From positions 333,592-397,591 of the forward strand of contig NZ_RQIH01000005.1 in assembly GCF_003939025.1 (NCBI RefSeq): DNA of 64,000 bases, read 5' to 3'. This stretch comes from Rhizobium sophoriradicis. Its GTDB lineage: Bacteria; Pseudomonadota; Alphaproteobacteria; Rhizobiales; Rhizobiaceae. The notes below the pieces were generated by a model. The model saw only the letters and a program-made list of their open reading frames with translations, did not search any database and was not told where the DNA came from. A program made the translations under genes and the position numbers. Positions 46,788 through 56,042 of this stretch are shown here, one piece after another. Each line of letters begins with the position of its first letter. Position 1 is the first letter of the stretch.

Positions 46788-47612
46788 ATGCGCATGACAA
46801 AGTTGTTTCTGGCGGCCGCTGCGGTAATGGGCGTCCTCCATACGGTACCGGCGTTCGCGCAAGGAGCGCAATGCGGCAATACCAGCGCCGGCTTCGATGC
46901 CTGGGTTGCCGATTTCAAACAGACGGCAGCGGCCAACGGCGTCAGCCAATCGGTGCTCAGCCGCGCCTTCGCCAATGTCAACTATAACAAGCCGACGATC
47001 GCCGCCGACCGCGGCCAGAAAAGCTTCAAGCTCTCCTTCGACGCCTTCATGCAGAAGCGCGGGGGAGCCGCCATCATCTCCCGTGGCCGCAGCATGAAGG
47101 CCGCCAACCAGGCCCTTTTTGCATCGCTTGAGCGTCGCTTCGGCGTTCCCGCCGGCCCGCTGATCGCCATCTGGGGCATGGAGACCGGTTTTGGCAGCTA
47201 TATGGGCAATCAGCATACGCTGTCGGCTGTTTCGACCCTTGCCTATGACTGCCGTCGTTCGGAATATTTCACCGACCAGCTCTATGCCGCGCTCCAGCTC
47301 GTCTCCGAAGGTTATCTGAGCCCGCAGGCAAAGGGTGCCGCCCATGGTGAAATCGGCCAGACGCAGTTCCTGCCGAGGAACGTCGTGCGGTTCGGCGCCG
47401 ATGGCGACGGCGACGGCCGTGTCGACATGGTCGCCTCCCGCGCCGATGCGCTGGCCTCGACCGCCAATTTTCTCAAGGGTCACGGCTGGCGCGCCGGCGC
47501 CGGTTATCAGCCGGGAGAGCCGAATTTCGCTGCCATCCAGGGCTGGAACGCCGCCAGCGTCTATCAGCAGGCGATTGCCTATATCGGCCAGCAGATCGAC
47601 GGCGGCAGATAA
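46788..47612 (+). CDS. Lytic murein transglycosylase (MltB/SLT_2 type)
   Basis: A 274-residue periplasmic protein. A Sec signal peptide (LFLAAAAVMGVLHTVPAFAQ) precedes a complete SLT_2 domain: FDAWVADFKQTAAANGVSQ, the catalytic glutamate in IAIWGMETGFGSYMGN near residue 129, then HGEIGQTQFLPRN and DGDGRVDMVASRADALAS. The enzyme cleaves the MurNAc-GlcNAc bond to give 1,6-anhydro ends. It lacks the lipobox of E. coli MltB, so it is a soluble form. A terminator follows, shared with the convergent diguanylate cyclase gene. Confidence 0.9.
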   Translation: MRMTKLFLAAAAVMGVLHTVPAFAQGAQCGNTSAGFDAWVADFKQTAAANGVSQSVLSRAFANVNYNKPTIAADRGQKSFKLSFDAFMQKRGGAAIISRGRSMKAANQALFASLERRFGVPAGPLIAIWGMETGFGSYMGNQHTLSAVSTLAYDCRRSEYFTDQLYAALQLVSEGYLSPQAKGAAHGEIGQTQFLPRNVVRFGADGDGDGRVDMVASRADALASTANFLKGHGWRAGAGYQPGEPNFAAIQGWNAASVYQQAIAYIGQQIDGGR

Positions 47613-47637
47613 GCCTTCAGAGACAATGATCCCGCGA

Positions 47638-47664
47638 AACGCCGCTGCAATATGCGGCGTTTTT
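47638..47664. terminator. Intrinsic terminator between convergent transglycosylase and GGDEF genes
   Basis: AACGCCGC (47638-47645) and GCGGCGTT (47654-47661) form an 8-bp stem with an 8-base loop, followed by TTT on the plus strand. Confidence 0.78.
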
Positions 47665-49283
47665 CATAGGCGCGCATCGAAACCACCGCCGGAGGCTGCC
47701 TTGCGGCGCTCCTCCTGCGGCGGAGCCGGCACGACCGGCCCGGAAACGACGCAGTTGCGGCCGGACGCCTTGGCGGCGTAAAGCGCCAGATCTGCGCGTT
47801 TGACAAGATCCTCGAAGTTCCGGCTTGCGCCGTCGTTTGCCCGGCCGGCGCATCCGAAACTCGCCGTGACCTTGAGCAGCTCGCCGCTCGGTAACGGGAT
47901 TTCCGCCATCTCGATCGCCAGCCGCACCCGCTCTGCAACGATTGCAGCGTCGTCTGGCGTCGAATCGGGTAGAAGCGCCAGGAACTCCTCGCCGCCGTGA
48001 CGCACCAGCAGATCGAAAGAACGGAAATTCTCGCGCGCGACACCCGCGACATGGCGAAGCACGGCGTCGCCCGCGTCATGACCATAGATATCGTTGATCC
48101 TCTTGAAATGATCGAGATCGAACAGCACGACGGATATCCAGCGCGATCCGTGTTCGGCCTGGGTCAGAAGCGCGGATGCCGCGACCTCGAAGCCGCGCCT
48201 GTTATACAGGCCGGTCAAGAGGTCGGTCTGGGCGGCGTTGCGCAACTCCGCCACCAGCGCCTCGCGGTCCAGCGTCAGCCGGTCGATCAGGCGCAGACCC
48301 CGTGCCGCAAGCACCATCACCAACGTGGCGAGGATGAGCAGACCAGCACACAGCGCGAGAATCCGCGTCAAATGCAGGTGCGAACGCGTCGAAAAGTTCT
48401 CGCCGGTGTCGTGAATATCTCTGGCGGCCTCGATCATCTTCTGCTGCAGGAAACTCATTCGTTCGTTCTGCGCCGCGGCCCAGACGTCACGTACTGCGCG
48501 CGTCGGCCGCGATCCGGCGAGGATCGCATCGGTGATGGCATTCGCCTTCACCTGACTGCTGCGACCGAGATAGCCGACGATATCGCGCTCGATCGACTTT
48601 TCGGAGTGGAAGACCATGTGATCCATGCCCTCGCCGATCATCACCTTTCCCTGCACGAACAGCTCCACCGGAAATCTAGCGGAGGGGCCGCGGTCGAGGT
48701 AACGCGTGCCAATCCCGGTGATCAGCCTTTCGCCATAGTAGGTCAGCATGATGCCCATCAGCTGGTTGGATTTCTCGAGCAGCACCGGGTCGCTGATCAG
48801 CGGCGAGAGCGCATCGACGACGGCAAGCTGCTTGAGGGCCGCGTACCAGTAGATGGAACCGGGATCGCTGCCGGCATAACGGCCCTGGTCGACGGCGCTT
48901 CGGGCGGCGATGATGCGGCTATAGGCGAGGCCGAGAGTCGACAATTCGTCCACGAGCTCTTCATCGAGCACATCGCGGGAAGGCAGGCTGGCGTAAAAAG
49001 CCCGGCGTTCGTCATCGAGCGTCGCCCGGCTTCGCTGCATGTCCATCGCAGTCTTGCTGCTGGGATGAGCGAGATAGTGGCGCGTGGCACCGATTTCACT
49101 CAGGATCTCAGTGGCGGCGATTGACCCGCCGCGGGCAAGCACGTCGGCGAACTGCCGGTCTTTCTCGAGGTTCCTGTATTGCGTCAGGGAAGTCCGGATG
49201 ACGACGACGCCTTCAATGAGCATGAAGACGAAGGGCAGCATGATGGCCGCCAGGATAACCTTTTTGATGGTCTCGAATTTCAT
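47664..49283 (-). CDS. Membrane-bound diguanylate cyclase (GGDEF) with periplasmic sensor region
   Basis: A 539-residue protein with a membrane segment near residues 8-28 (VILAAIMLPFVFMLIEGVVVI), a periplasmic region of about 280 residues, a second membrane segment near 308-330 (ILALCAGLLILATLVMVLAA), then a GGDEF domain. The active motif is GGEEF near residues 428-432, and RSFD exactly five residues earlier is the inhibitory I-site, so it should make cyclic di-GMP with product feedback. No EAL domain is present. The periplasmic part has no domain I recognise. ATG 49283 is chosen over TTG 49289. Confidence 0.9.
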   Translation of the reverse strand: MKFETIKKVILAAIMLPFVFMLIEGVVVIRTSLTQYRNLEKDRQFADVLARGGSIAATEILSEIGATRHYLAHPSSKTAMDMQRSRATLDDERRAFYASLPSRDVLDEELVDELSTLGLAYSRIIAARSAVDQGRYAGSDPGSIYWYAALKQLAVVDALSPLISDPVLLEKSNQLMGIMLTYYGERLITGIGTRYLDRGPSARFPVELFVQGKVMIGEGMDHMVFHSEKSIERDIVGYLGRSSQVKANAITDAILAGSRPTRAVRDVWAAAQNERMSFLQQKMIEAARDIHDTGENFSTRSHLHLTRILALCAGLLILATLVMVLAARGLRLIDRLTLDREALVAELRNAAQTDLLTGLYNRRGFEVAASALLTQAEHGSRWISVVLFDLDHFKRINDIYGHDAGDAVLRHVAGVARENFRSFDLLVRHGGEEFLALLPDSTPDDAAIVAERVRLAIEMAEIPLPSGELLKVTASFGCAGRANDGASRNFEDLVKRADLALYAAKASGRNCVVSGPVVPAPPQEERRKAASGGGFDARL

Positions 49284-49376
49284 CGCCAATCGCCACGGTC
49301 ATCAAAAACGTCGGTCGCGCGACCACTGACAGAAGCTTAACGGAAATTCTTAAAAAACTGATAAAGCGGCAGGTCC

Positions 49377-50018
49377 CTAGATCTCGGGACGAATGAAGTC
49401 GCGTGTCTCGGCATCCATAACCCAGAGTTCGCCGGTCGAAATATCGAACCACGCGCCGTGGAGATGCAATTTCCCTGCCTCCTCGAGCGTCCTGATCTCG
49501 GGAAAGGTTCTGAGATTGTCGATCGAATTGCGGATCGAAACGCGCTCCAGCGCCGTCTGCCGCTCGGCTGCCGTCATCACGTCATTGCTCTGGATCTGCT
49601 CGGCTGCCGGTTTGACCAGCGACATCCAGCGACCGATGAAATCGCCCGGCGACAGCGGCTCGACGTTCGGATCGAGTGCTGCACGGATGCCGCCGCAGCG
49701 GCCATGGCCCATCACGACGATATCCGAGACCTTCAGCGCCTGCACGGCAAATTCCAGTGCGGCCGATGTCGAATGGAAATGCCCATCCGGCTCGTAGGGC
49801 GGCACCATATTGGCGACGTTGCGGATAACGAAAAGCTCGCCTGGGCCGGCATCGAAGATCAGCTCGGGAGCTGCGCGTGAATCCGAACAGGCAATGACCA
49901 GCGTACTCGGGCTCTGGCCGTTTTCGGCCAGCTGCCGATATCGGTCGCGGGCGTCGGCATAACGCCCGTTCATAAAGTTGCGATAGCCGTCCAGAAGGGT
50001 GTTTGGAAAACGCTGCAT
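49377..50018 (-). CDS. Beta-class carbonic anhydrase
   Basis: A 213-residue cytosolic carbonic anhydrase. The zinc ligands and catalytic dyad are visible in LVIACSDSRAAPE (near residue 43) and MGHGRCGGIRAAL (near 102), with LFVIRNVANMVPP between. It supplies bicarbonate for carboxylases. It stands alone between a GGDEF gene and pdxY, all on the minus strand with gaps of about 70-90 bases. Length is normal for the bacterial beta class. Confidence 0.93.
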   Translation of the reverse strand: MQRFPNTLLDGYRNFMNGRYADARDRYRQLAENGQSPSTLVIACSDSRAAPELIFDAGPGELFVIRNVANMVPPYEPDGHFHSTSAALEFAVQALKVSDIVVMGHGRCGGIRAALDPNVEPLSPGDFIGRWMSLVKPAAEQIQSNDVMTAAERQTALERVSIRNSIDNLRTFPEIRTLEEAGKLHLHGAWFDISTGELWVMDAETRDFIRPEI

Positions 50019-50089
50019 TCTTCTGGATTAGCGCGCGCCGAAGACAAGATCAACTGCTGCACCGCAAAATGAGCACACTGGCAGACGCA

Positions 50090-50965
50090 TCATTTTTTCC
50101 GCCGCTGCGCCGGATGCACGAGCCGGCGCATCTGCACCATCGCCATCGGCCTCGAAAGGCTTGACGCGTCGCTTGCCAGCATCAACTCGTTGCTGCCGCG
50201 CTTGACGGCACGCGCCAGCACTTCGAAAACGCTGGCGGTGGCAAGCTGCAACGCCTTTTCATCCTCAAGACCGGATAGCAGGCGCGACAAGAAAACCGCG
50301 GCGAGCAGGTCGCCGAGACCGTTCGGCGGGTTCTCGACGACGCGGTGCTCGGCAAGAAGCGCGTGACGGCCGGAAAGATAGAGATTGCCGGTACCACCCG
50401 CCATCATCGGCACCGCCGAGGTGACGAGCATACGCGACGGCCCGAGCGCCAGCGCCGCCTCCATGATCGCGCTGTTGTCGTCAAGCGCTGCTCCCGACAG
50501 CCAGGCGAGCTCGTAGCGGTTCGGCGTCGCCAGCGAGGCGAGCGGGATGAGATCGTCACGAATGGCCTCGGCCGTTGCTTCCGGCACGTAGAGGCCGCCG
50601 AGGTCGCCCATCACGGGATCGCAGACATAGAGCAGTTCGGGATTGTTCTGGCGCAGTGCAGCGATCAGCCGGGCGACGGAGCGCGCCTGGGCGGCATTGC
50701 CGAAATAGCCCGAAAGCACCGCGCGGACTTCACCGATCCAGGGCGCACGGATCAAATCGTCGATCGCCGCGTCGAAATCGGCTTCCGCAAATGTCAGCCG
50801 CGTCGAACGGCCATGGCCGGGATGCCAGGGCAGGATGATGGTCGGCAGCGCCCAGACCGGATGGCCGAGCGTCTCCAGTGCGAAGACCGCCGCTCGATTT
50901 CCGACCGAGCCGCGCACGACATGGCTGGAGATGACGATGACTGCGCCCGCTGCATTTTCCGACAT
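50090..50965 (-). CDS. pdxY: Pyridoxal kinase PdxY
   Basis: A 291-residue ribokinase-fold kinase that phosphorylates pyridoxal. It contains VISSHVVRGSVGNRAAVFALE at the N-terminus (with the PdxK/PdxY Ser and Val pattern), LPTIILPWHPGHG near residue 40, VLSGYFGNAAQ near 85, DPVMGDLGGLYVPE near 117, and the catalytic aspartate in PPNGLGDLLAAVFLSRLL near 222. The C-terminal tail is rich in basic residues. It is divergent from the gdh gene. Confidence 0.92.
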   Translation of the reverse strand: MSENAAGAVIVISSHVVRGSVGNRAAVFALETLGHPVWALPTIILPWHPGHGRSTRLTFAEADFDAAIDDLIRAPWIGEVRAVLSGYFGNAAQARSVARLIAALRQNNPELLYVCDPVMGDLGGLYVPEATAEAIRDDLIPLASLATPNRYELAWLSGAALDDNSAIMEAALALGPSRMLVTSAVPMMAGGTGNLYLSGRHALLAEHRVVENPPNGLGDLLAAVFLSRLLSGLEDEKALQLATASVFEVLARAVKRGSNELMLASDASSLSRPMAMVQMRRLVHPAQRRKK

Positions 50966-51198
50966 GGTATCAAGGTCCGCATGATGATGGCGTTTGATGA
51001 TCTTTTTGACGCCACGCTGTCAACCATTCTTCACCTGCGCATGGAAATGTGCGGCGAAAGAAAAAGGGAAAAGATGGCCGTCGACGTGTGTTTTGGCTAC
51101 GAAATCGGAAAAATCTCCGACAATTTCCCATTTCCGGCGCCAAAAAAGCGTCAAAACCATCGCGCTGGCCCCTATTTTAGAGATTTTTTCGAAGAATC

Positions 51199-51216
51199 TT
51201 CTGCTAGCTTGCAGAA
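51199..51216. promoter_or_regulatory. Inverted repeat upstream of gdh, candidate operator
   Basis: TTCTGC-TAGCTT-GCAGAA is a perfect 6-base inverted repeat with a 6-base centre, 27 bases before the gdh start codon. Its shape suits a dimeric regulator such as an Lrp/AsnC-type protein, but the regulator is not identified. Confidence 0.35.
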
Positions 51217-51242
51217 AATCAGTCCATTGCGGGAGGCGATCC

Positions 51243-54200
51243 ATGGCTGCCAGAAACAATCCGAAACGGGAAAAACAGATCGAAGGCGCGCGTAAGGTCG
51301 CCAAGGCGACGGGCGAGGCCCGTCTCGATCCGGAAATTCTCTTCGGCCGGGCAAGCAATGACGATCTCGAACGCTACACGCCTGAAATGCTGGCGCTTTC
51401 TGCCGTGCATTCGGCAAAAGAACTTGCCGCCTGGAACGGCAAGACGCCGCGCGTCAGTATCGACACCATCGGCGGTGTGGCCCCTGACGGCATTGCCGTC
51501 TCGGTGCTTTCGGTGACCGACCGGAATATGCCGTTTCTCTATGAATCGGTCATGGGTGAAGTGACGAGTACCCACCGCGATCTCTTCATGGCCGTGCATC
51601 CCATCCTGGTGATGGAAAAGGGCAAGGCGCCTGCGCTCTATTCCGCCGATCAGCCGAGCGATCCCGCCACACGCGTCAGCCATATCCAGCTCCATATCGC
51701 CCCGCTGAATTCCGGCCAGGCGGCCGATCTCGTCAAACGCATCCAGACCGTGCTCGAACAGGTCCGTCTGTCGGTCTCGGACTGGAAGCCGATGCTTTCC
51801 AAGCTCGACGTGGTAATCGCCGAGCTTTCGGCCAATGGCGCCGGCCGCAGGAAGGCCGAACACGCCGAGGCGCTGGCGTTCCTCCACTGGCTGCGCGACG
51901 AGAATTTCACCTTCCTCGGCATGCGCGAATATGTTTATTCCGGCAAGGGTTCCGATGCCAAGGTCGAGCGCGACAAGGGCACGGGCCTCGGCATCCTCTC
52001 CAATCCCGATGTTCGGGTGCTGCGTACCGGCAAGGATGCCGTGACGACGACGCCTGAGATCCTCGCCTTCCTCGACGGCCCCGACTTCCTGATCGTCACC
52101 AAGGCAAATGTGAAATCGATCGTCCATCGCCGCGCCTATATGGATTATGTCGGCGTCAAGCGTTTCGACGCCGAGGGCAATGTCACCGGCGAACTGCGCA
52201 TCGTCGGCCTGTTCACCTCGACAGCCTATACGTCGCTCGCCTCGGAAATCCCGCTGCTGCGTTCCAAGATCGAAAAGGTGAAGGAGCATTTCGGCTTCGA
52301 CCCGATGAGCCATTCCGGCCGCATGCTTGATAACACGCTGGAATCCTATCCGCGCGATGATCTTTTCCAGATCGACACGACACTGCTTGCCAGCTTTGCC
52401 GAGCAGATCAACGATCTGGCCGACCGGCCGCGCGTGCGCGTCCTGCCGCGCATCGACCATTTCGACCGCTTCGTCTCGGTGATCGTCTATGTGCCGCGCG
52501 AGGAATACGACTCGATCGTGCGCGAGCGGATTGGCACCTATCTGAAGACCGTCTATGACGGCCGTGTCTCTGCCTATTATCCGGCTTTCCCCGAAGGCGG
52601 CGTGGCGCGCGTGCATTTCATCATCGGCCGCTCCGGCGGCAAGACGCCCCGCATTCCGCAGGCGAAGCTCGAGCAGACGATCCGTGAAATCACCGCCCGC
52701 TGGGACGACCGTTTCGAAGCGCTAGCCGGGCCGAAAGCGCCGAAAATATCAGTCGATCAGGCCTTTCAGGATTCCTTCACCCCGGAGGAAACCGTCGCCG
52801 ACCTCGCCGATATCGGTGCCTGCGCCGCCGGCGAGCCGATCCGCATCCAGTTCTATCATCGTCAGGAAAACCAGAGCCGCATCCTCTCGCTGAAGATCTT
52901 CCAAGCCGGCGGCCAGCTGGCGCTGTCGCGGCGTGTGCCGCTTCTCGAGAATCTAGGCTTCAATGTCGTCAGCGAACGCACCTTCGATATCGGAGTGCCG
53001 GTTGCTGACGGTCAAACCAAACTCGTGGTGCTGCATGACATGGAGCTCGAGACCCGCAACGGCCGCGACATCGACCTGCAGCGCTATGGCGCCGCCCTCG
53101 AGGAAGCCTTCGTCGCCGCCTTTGCCGGCACGATCGACAATGACAGCTTCAACCGGCTGATCCTTTCGGCGGGGCTCTCGGCCCGTGAGACCAATGTGCT
53201 GCGCGCCTATGCGCGCTACCTCCGCCAGGCCGGCATCGCCTATTCGCAGGACTATATCGCAACGACGCTCGACAAATATCCCGGCGTCGCCGCCGCCATT
53301 TTCCGGCTGTTCCACGACACGCTCGATCCCAAGCTGCCGGAGAAGGCCCGCGTGAAGAAGCTTGCCGAGCTGCACCAGGGGATCGAGGCCGAGCTCGCCG
53401 AGGTGCCAAGTCTCGACGACGACCGCATACTGCGCCGCTACGTCAACATCGTCGACGCCACGCTGCGGACCAACTATTTCCAGAAGAACCCTGATGGTTC
53501 GCCGAAATCCATGCTCGCCTTCAAGCTCGATCCGCACCTGGTCGACGGACTGCCGCAGCCGAAACCCTTCCGTGAGATGTTCGTCTACGGCGTCGAGGTG
53601 GAAGGCGTGCATCTGCGCTTCGGCAAGGTGGCGCGCGGCGGACTGCGCTGGTCGGACCGCGCCGAGGATTACCGCACCGAGGTGCTCGGCCTCGTCAAGG
53701 CGCAGCAGGTAAAGAACGCCGTCATTGTGCCGGTCGGCGCCAAGGGCGGCTTCTACCCGAAAAAGCTTCCCCTCGGCGGCAGCCGCGACGAGATCTTCAA
53801 TGCCGGCCGCGAGGCTTACAAGACCTATATCCGCACCCTGCTTTCGATCACCGACAATATCTCCGGGGCCGAGATCGTGCCGCCGACGGATACGGTGAGG
53901 CTTGACGGCGACGACCCGTATTTCGTCGTCGCCGCCGACAAGGGCACGGCAACCTTTTCCGACACCGCCAATGCGCTGGCGCAGGAAGCCGGCTTTTGGC
54001 TTGACGACGCCTTCGCCTCCGGCGGCTCGGCCGGTTACGACCACAAGAAGATGGGCATCACCGCCCGCGGCGCCTGGGAAACTGTCAAACGCCATTTCCG
54101 CGAAATGGACATCGACATCCAGACGACCCCCTTCACCGTCGCCGGCGTCGGCGACATGTCGGGCGACGTCTTCGGCAACGGCATGCTGCTGTCGCCGAAG

Positions 54201-56018
54201 ATCCGGCTGGTCGCCGCCTTCGACCACCGCGACATCATCATCGATCCCGATCCCGACATGGAAAAGACGCTGGCAGAACGCCAGCGGCTCTTCGACCTGC
54301 CGCGCTCGAGCTGGCAGGATTTCGACAAAAACATGCTTTCGAAAGGTGCGATGATCATTTCCCGCGCGGCAAAATCGGTGACGCTGACGCCGGAAGCGAT
54401 CGCGGCAATCGGCATCGACAAAGCCGTGGCCACGCCATTCGAGATCATGACGGCGATCCTGAAAAGCCCGGTCGACCTGCTCTGGTTCGGCGGTATCGGC
54501 ACCTATGTGAAAGCGTCCTCCGAAACCGATACCGAGGTCGGCGACCGCGCCAACGATCCGATCCGCATCACCGCGGCGGAGGTACGCGCCAAGGTGATCG
54601 GCGAGGGCGCCAACCTCGGCGTCACGCAAAAGGGCCGCATTGCCTATGGCCTCAGGGGCGGGCGCTGCAATTCCGACGCCATCGACAACTCGGCCGGCGT
54701 CAATACCTCGGACGTCGAGGTCAACATCAAGATCGCGCTGGCGGCTGCGATGCATGACGGACGGCTGACGCGGGCGAAACGTGATCAGCTTCTTTCGTCG
54801 ATGACCGCTGAAGTGGCGGCTCTCGTGCTGCGCAACAATTATCTCCAGTCGCTGGCGATCTCGCTGACGGAGCGCAAGGGTACGGCAAATGGGCTGGAGC
54901 TCGGCCGCTTCATGAGCGTGCTCGAAGCCGCCGGCCAGCTGAACCGCAAGGTCGAGACCTTGCCCGACGACCAGACCCTCGCCGAACGCTATACGGCGGG
55001 CAAGCCGCTGACGCGGCCGGAAATCGGCGTTCTGGTGTCCTATGCCAAGATCGTGCTCTTCGACGCGCTCGCCGCAAGCGATCTGCCCGACGACCCCTAT
55101 TTTGCGTCGACGCTGTCGAATTATTTCCCGGTCAAAATGCAGAAGTCGAACGCCGACGATATCGCCAGCCACCGCCTGCGGCGTGAAATCATCGCGACCG
55201 TGCTAGCCAACGAAGCGATCAACCGCGGCGGGCCGAGCTTTATCGTAGCGATGATGGATGCAACGGCGGCTTCGGCGCCGGAAGTGGTGCGCGCCGCAAT
55301 CGTCGCGCGTGACGGTTTCGACCTCACCCGACTCTGGGCCGAGACGGATGCGCTCGACGGCAAGATATCGGGCGAGATGCAGAACCGCATCTACGAGGAA
55401 ATCAGCCACAGCTTTATTGTTCTCACGCGCCTGCTGTTGAAGACCGCCATGACCAAGGCCGATATGGCCGAGGTGATTAGCCGGCTGCAGGCCGCTCTTA
55501 AGAAGTTGCGGCCTGCTTTTGCAGAACAAGCAGCCGCCGATGCTGCCGCACGACAGGCGGAATACGTCCAGGCGGGTGTGCCAGAAAAGCTCGCTGCCGA
55601 GATCGCCAACCTCCAGAGCTTCGCGCTGGTGCCGGAGATCATGCAGATTGCCGAGCGCACCGGCGAGCCGCTGGTGCGTGCTGCGGAAAATTATTTCGCG
55701 GTGTCGAAGACCTTCCGGATCGCCCGGCTGCTTGCGGCCGGTGGCCGGATCCTCACCTCCGACCACTACGAAAATCTGGCACTCGCCCGCAGCATCGACC
55801 AGATCGCCAGCGCCCGGCGCGACATCGTCATTTCGGCCCTGTTCGACCACGGCAAGGAAAAGCTGCCCGTCCAGGCCTGGCATGCCCAGGATCGCGTCCG
55901 CATCAACCGCATCGTCGAAGAGCTTTCGAGCCTCAGCGACAGCGGCGATCCCAATCTTGCGCGCATTACCGTGGCCGCCGGCATCCTGACCGATCTTGCG
56001 CGCGACCGGGCGAGGTGA
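51243..56018 (+). CDS. NAD-dependent glutamate dehydrogenase, large (180-kDa) class
   Basis: A 1591-residue enzyme of the large NAD-GDH class that deaminates glutamate to 2-oxoglutarate. The long N-terminal part (about residues 1-720) carries ACT-like regulatory folds; the catalytic core (about 720-1220) includes FGKVARGGLRWSDRAEDYRTE with the substrate lysine region VGAKGGFYPK and the dinucleotide-binding AGVGDMSGDVFGNGMLLS; a C-terminal region of about 370 residues follows. ATG 51243 gives the normal family length; the frame is open about 250 bases further upstream without similarity. In rhizobia this enzyme feeds glutamate carbon into the TCA cycle. Confidence 0.95.
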   Translation: MAARNNPKREKQIEGARKVAKATGEARLDPEILFGRASNDDLERYTPEMLALSAVHSAKELAAWNGKTPRVSIDTIGGVAPDGIAVSVLSVTDRNMPFLYESVMGEVTSTHRDLFMAVHPILVMEKGKAPALYSADQPSDPATRVSHIQLHIAPLNSGQAADLVKRIQTVLEQVRLSVSDWKPMLSKLDVVIAELSANGAGRRKAEHAEALAFLHWLRDENFTFLGMREYVYSGKGSDAKVERDKGTGLGILSNPDVRVLRTGKDAVTTTPEILAFLDGPDFLIVTKANVKSIVHRRAYMDYVGVKRFDAEGNVTGELRIVGLFTSTAYTSLASEIPLLRSKIEKVKEHFGFDPMSHSGRMLDNTLESYPRDDLFQIDTTLLASFAEQINDLADRPRVRVLPRIDHFDRFVSVIVYVPREEYDSIVRERIGTYLKTVYDGRVSAYYPAFPEGGVARVHFIIGRSGGKTPRIPQAKLEQTIREITARWDDRFEALAGPKAPKISVDQAFQDSFTPEETVADLADIGACAAGEPIRIQFYHRQENQSRILSLKIFQAGGQLALSRRVPLLENLGFNVVSERTFDIGVPVADGQTKLVVLHDMELETRNGRDIDLQRYGAALEEAFVAAFAGTIDNDSFNRLILSAGLSARETNVLRAYARYLRQAGIAYSQDYIATTLDKYPGVAAAIFRLFHDTLDPKLPEKARVKKLAELHQGIEAELAEVPSLDDDRILRRYVNIVDATLRTNYFQKNPDGSPKSMLAFKLDPHLVDGLPQPKPFREMFVYGVEVEGVHLRFGKVARGGLRWSDRAEDYRTEVLGLVKAQQVKNAVIVPVGAKGGFYPKKLPLGGSRDEIFNAGREAYKTYIRTLLSITDNISGAEIVPPTDTVRLDGDDPYFVVAADKGTATFSDTANALAQEAGFWLDDAFASGGSAGYDHKKMGITARGAWETVKRHFREMDIDIQTTPFTVAGVGDMSGDVFGNGMLLSPKIRLVAAFDHRDIIIDPDPDMEKTLAERQRLFDLPRSSWQDFDKNMLSKGAMIISRAAKSVTLTPEAIAAIGIDKAVATPFEIMTAILKSPVDLLWFGGIGTYVKASSETDTEVGDRANDPIRITAAEVRAKVIGEGANLGVTQKGRIAYGLRGGRCNSDAIDNSAGVNTSDVEVNIKIALAAAMHDGRLTRAKRDQLLSSMTAEVAALVLRNNYLQSLAISLTERKGTANGLELGRFMSVLEAAGQLNRKVETLPDDQTLAERYTAGKPLTRPEIGVLVSYAKIVLFDALAASDLPDDPYFASTLSNYFPVKMQKSNADDIASHRLRREIIATVLANEAINRGGPSFIVAMMDATAASAPEVVRAAIVARDGFDLTRLWAETDALDGKISGEMQNRIYEEISHSFIVLTRLLLKTAMTKADMAEVISRLQAALKKLRPAFAEQAAADAAARQAEYVQAGVPEKLAAEIANLQSFALVPEIMQIAERTGEPLVRAAENYFAVSKTFRIARLLAAGGRILTSDHYENLALARSIDQIASARRDIVISALFDHGKEKLPVQAWHAQDRVRINRIVEELSSLSDSGDPNLARITVAAGILTDLARDRAR

Positions 56019-56042
56019 GACAGTCCGCCAAAAAAGGAGCGG

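Noticed and set aside
50994..51242. 83-codon N-terminal extension of glutamate dehydrogenase
   Set aside because: No family similarity and a normal start with the typical N-terminus is present at 51243; the region also holds a candidate operator.
52953..55172. 739-codon minus-strand ORF inside the glutamate dehydrogenase gene
   Set aside because: Antisense shadow of a well-conserved gene; repetitive Arg/Asp/Gly composition and no domain.
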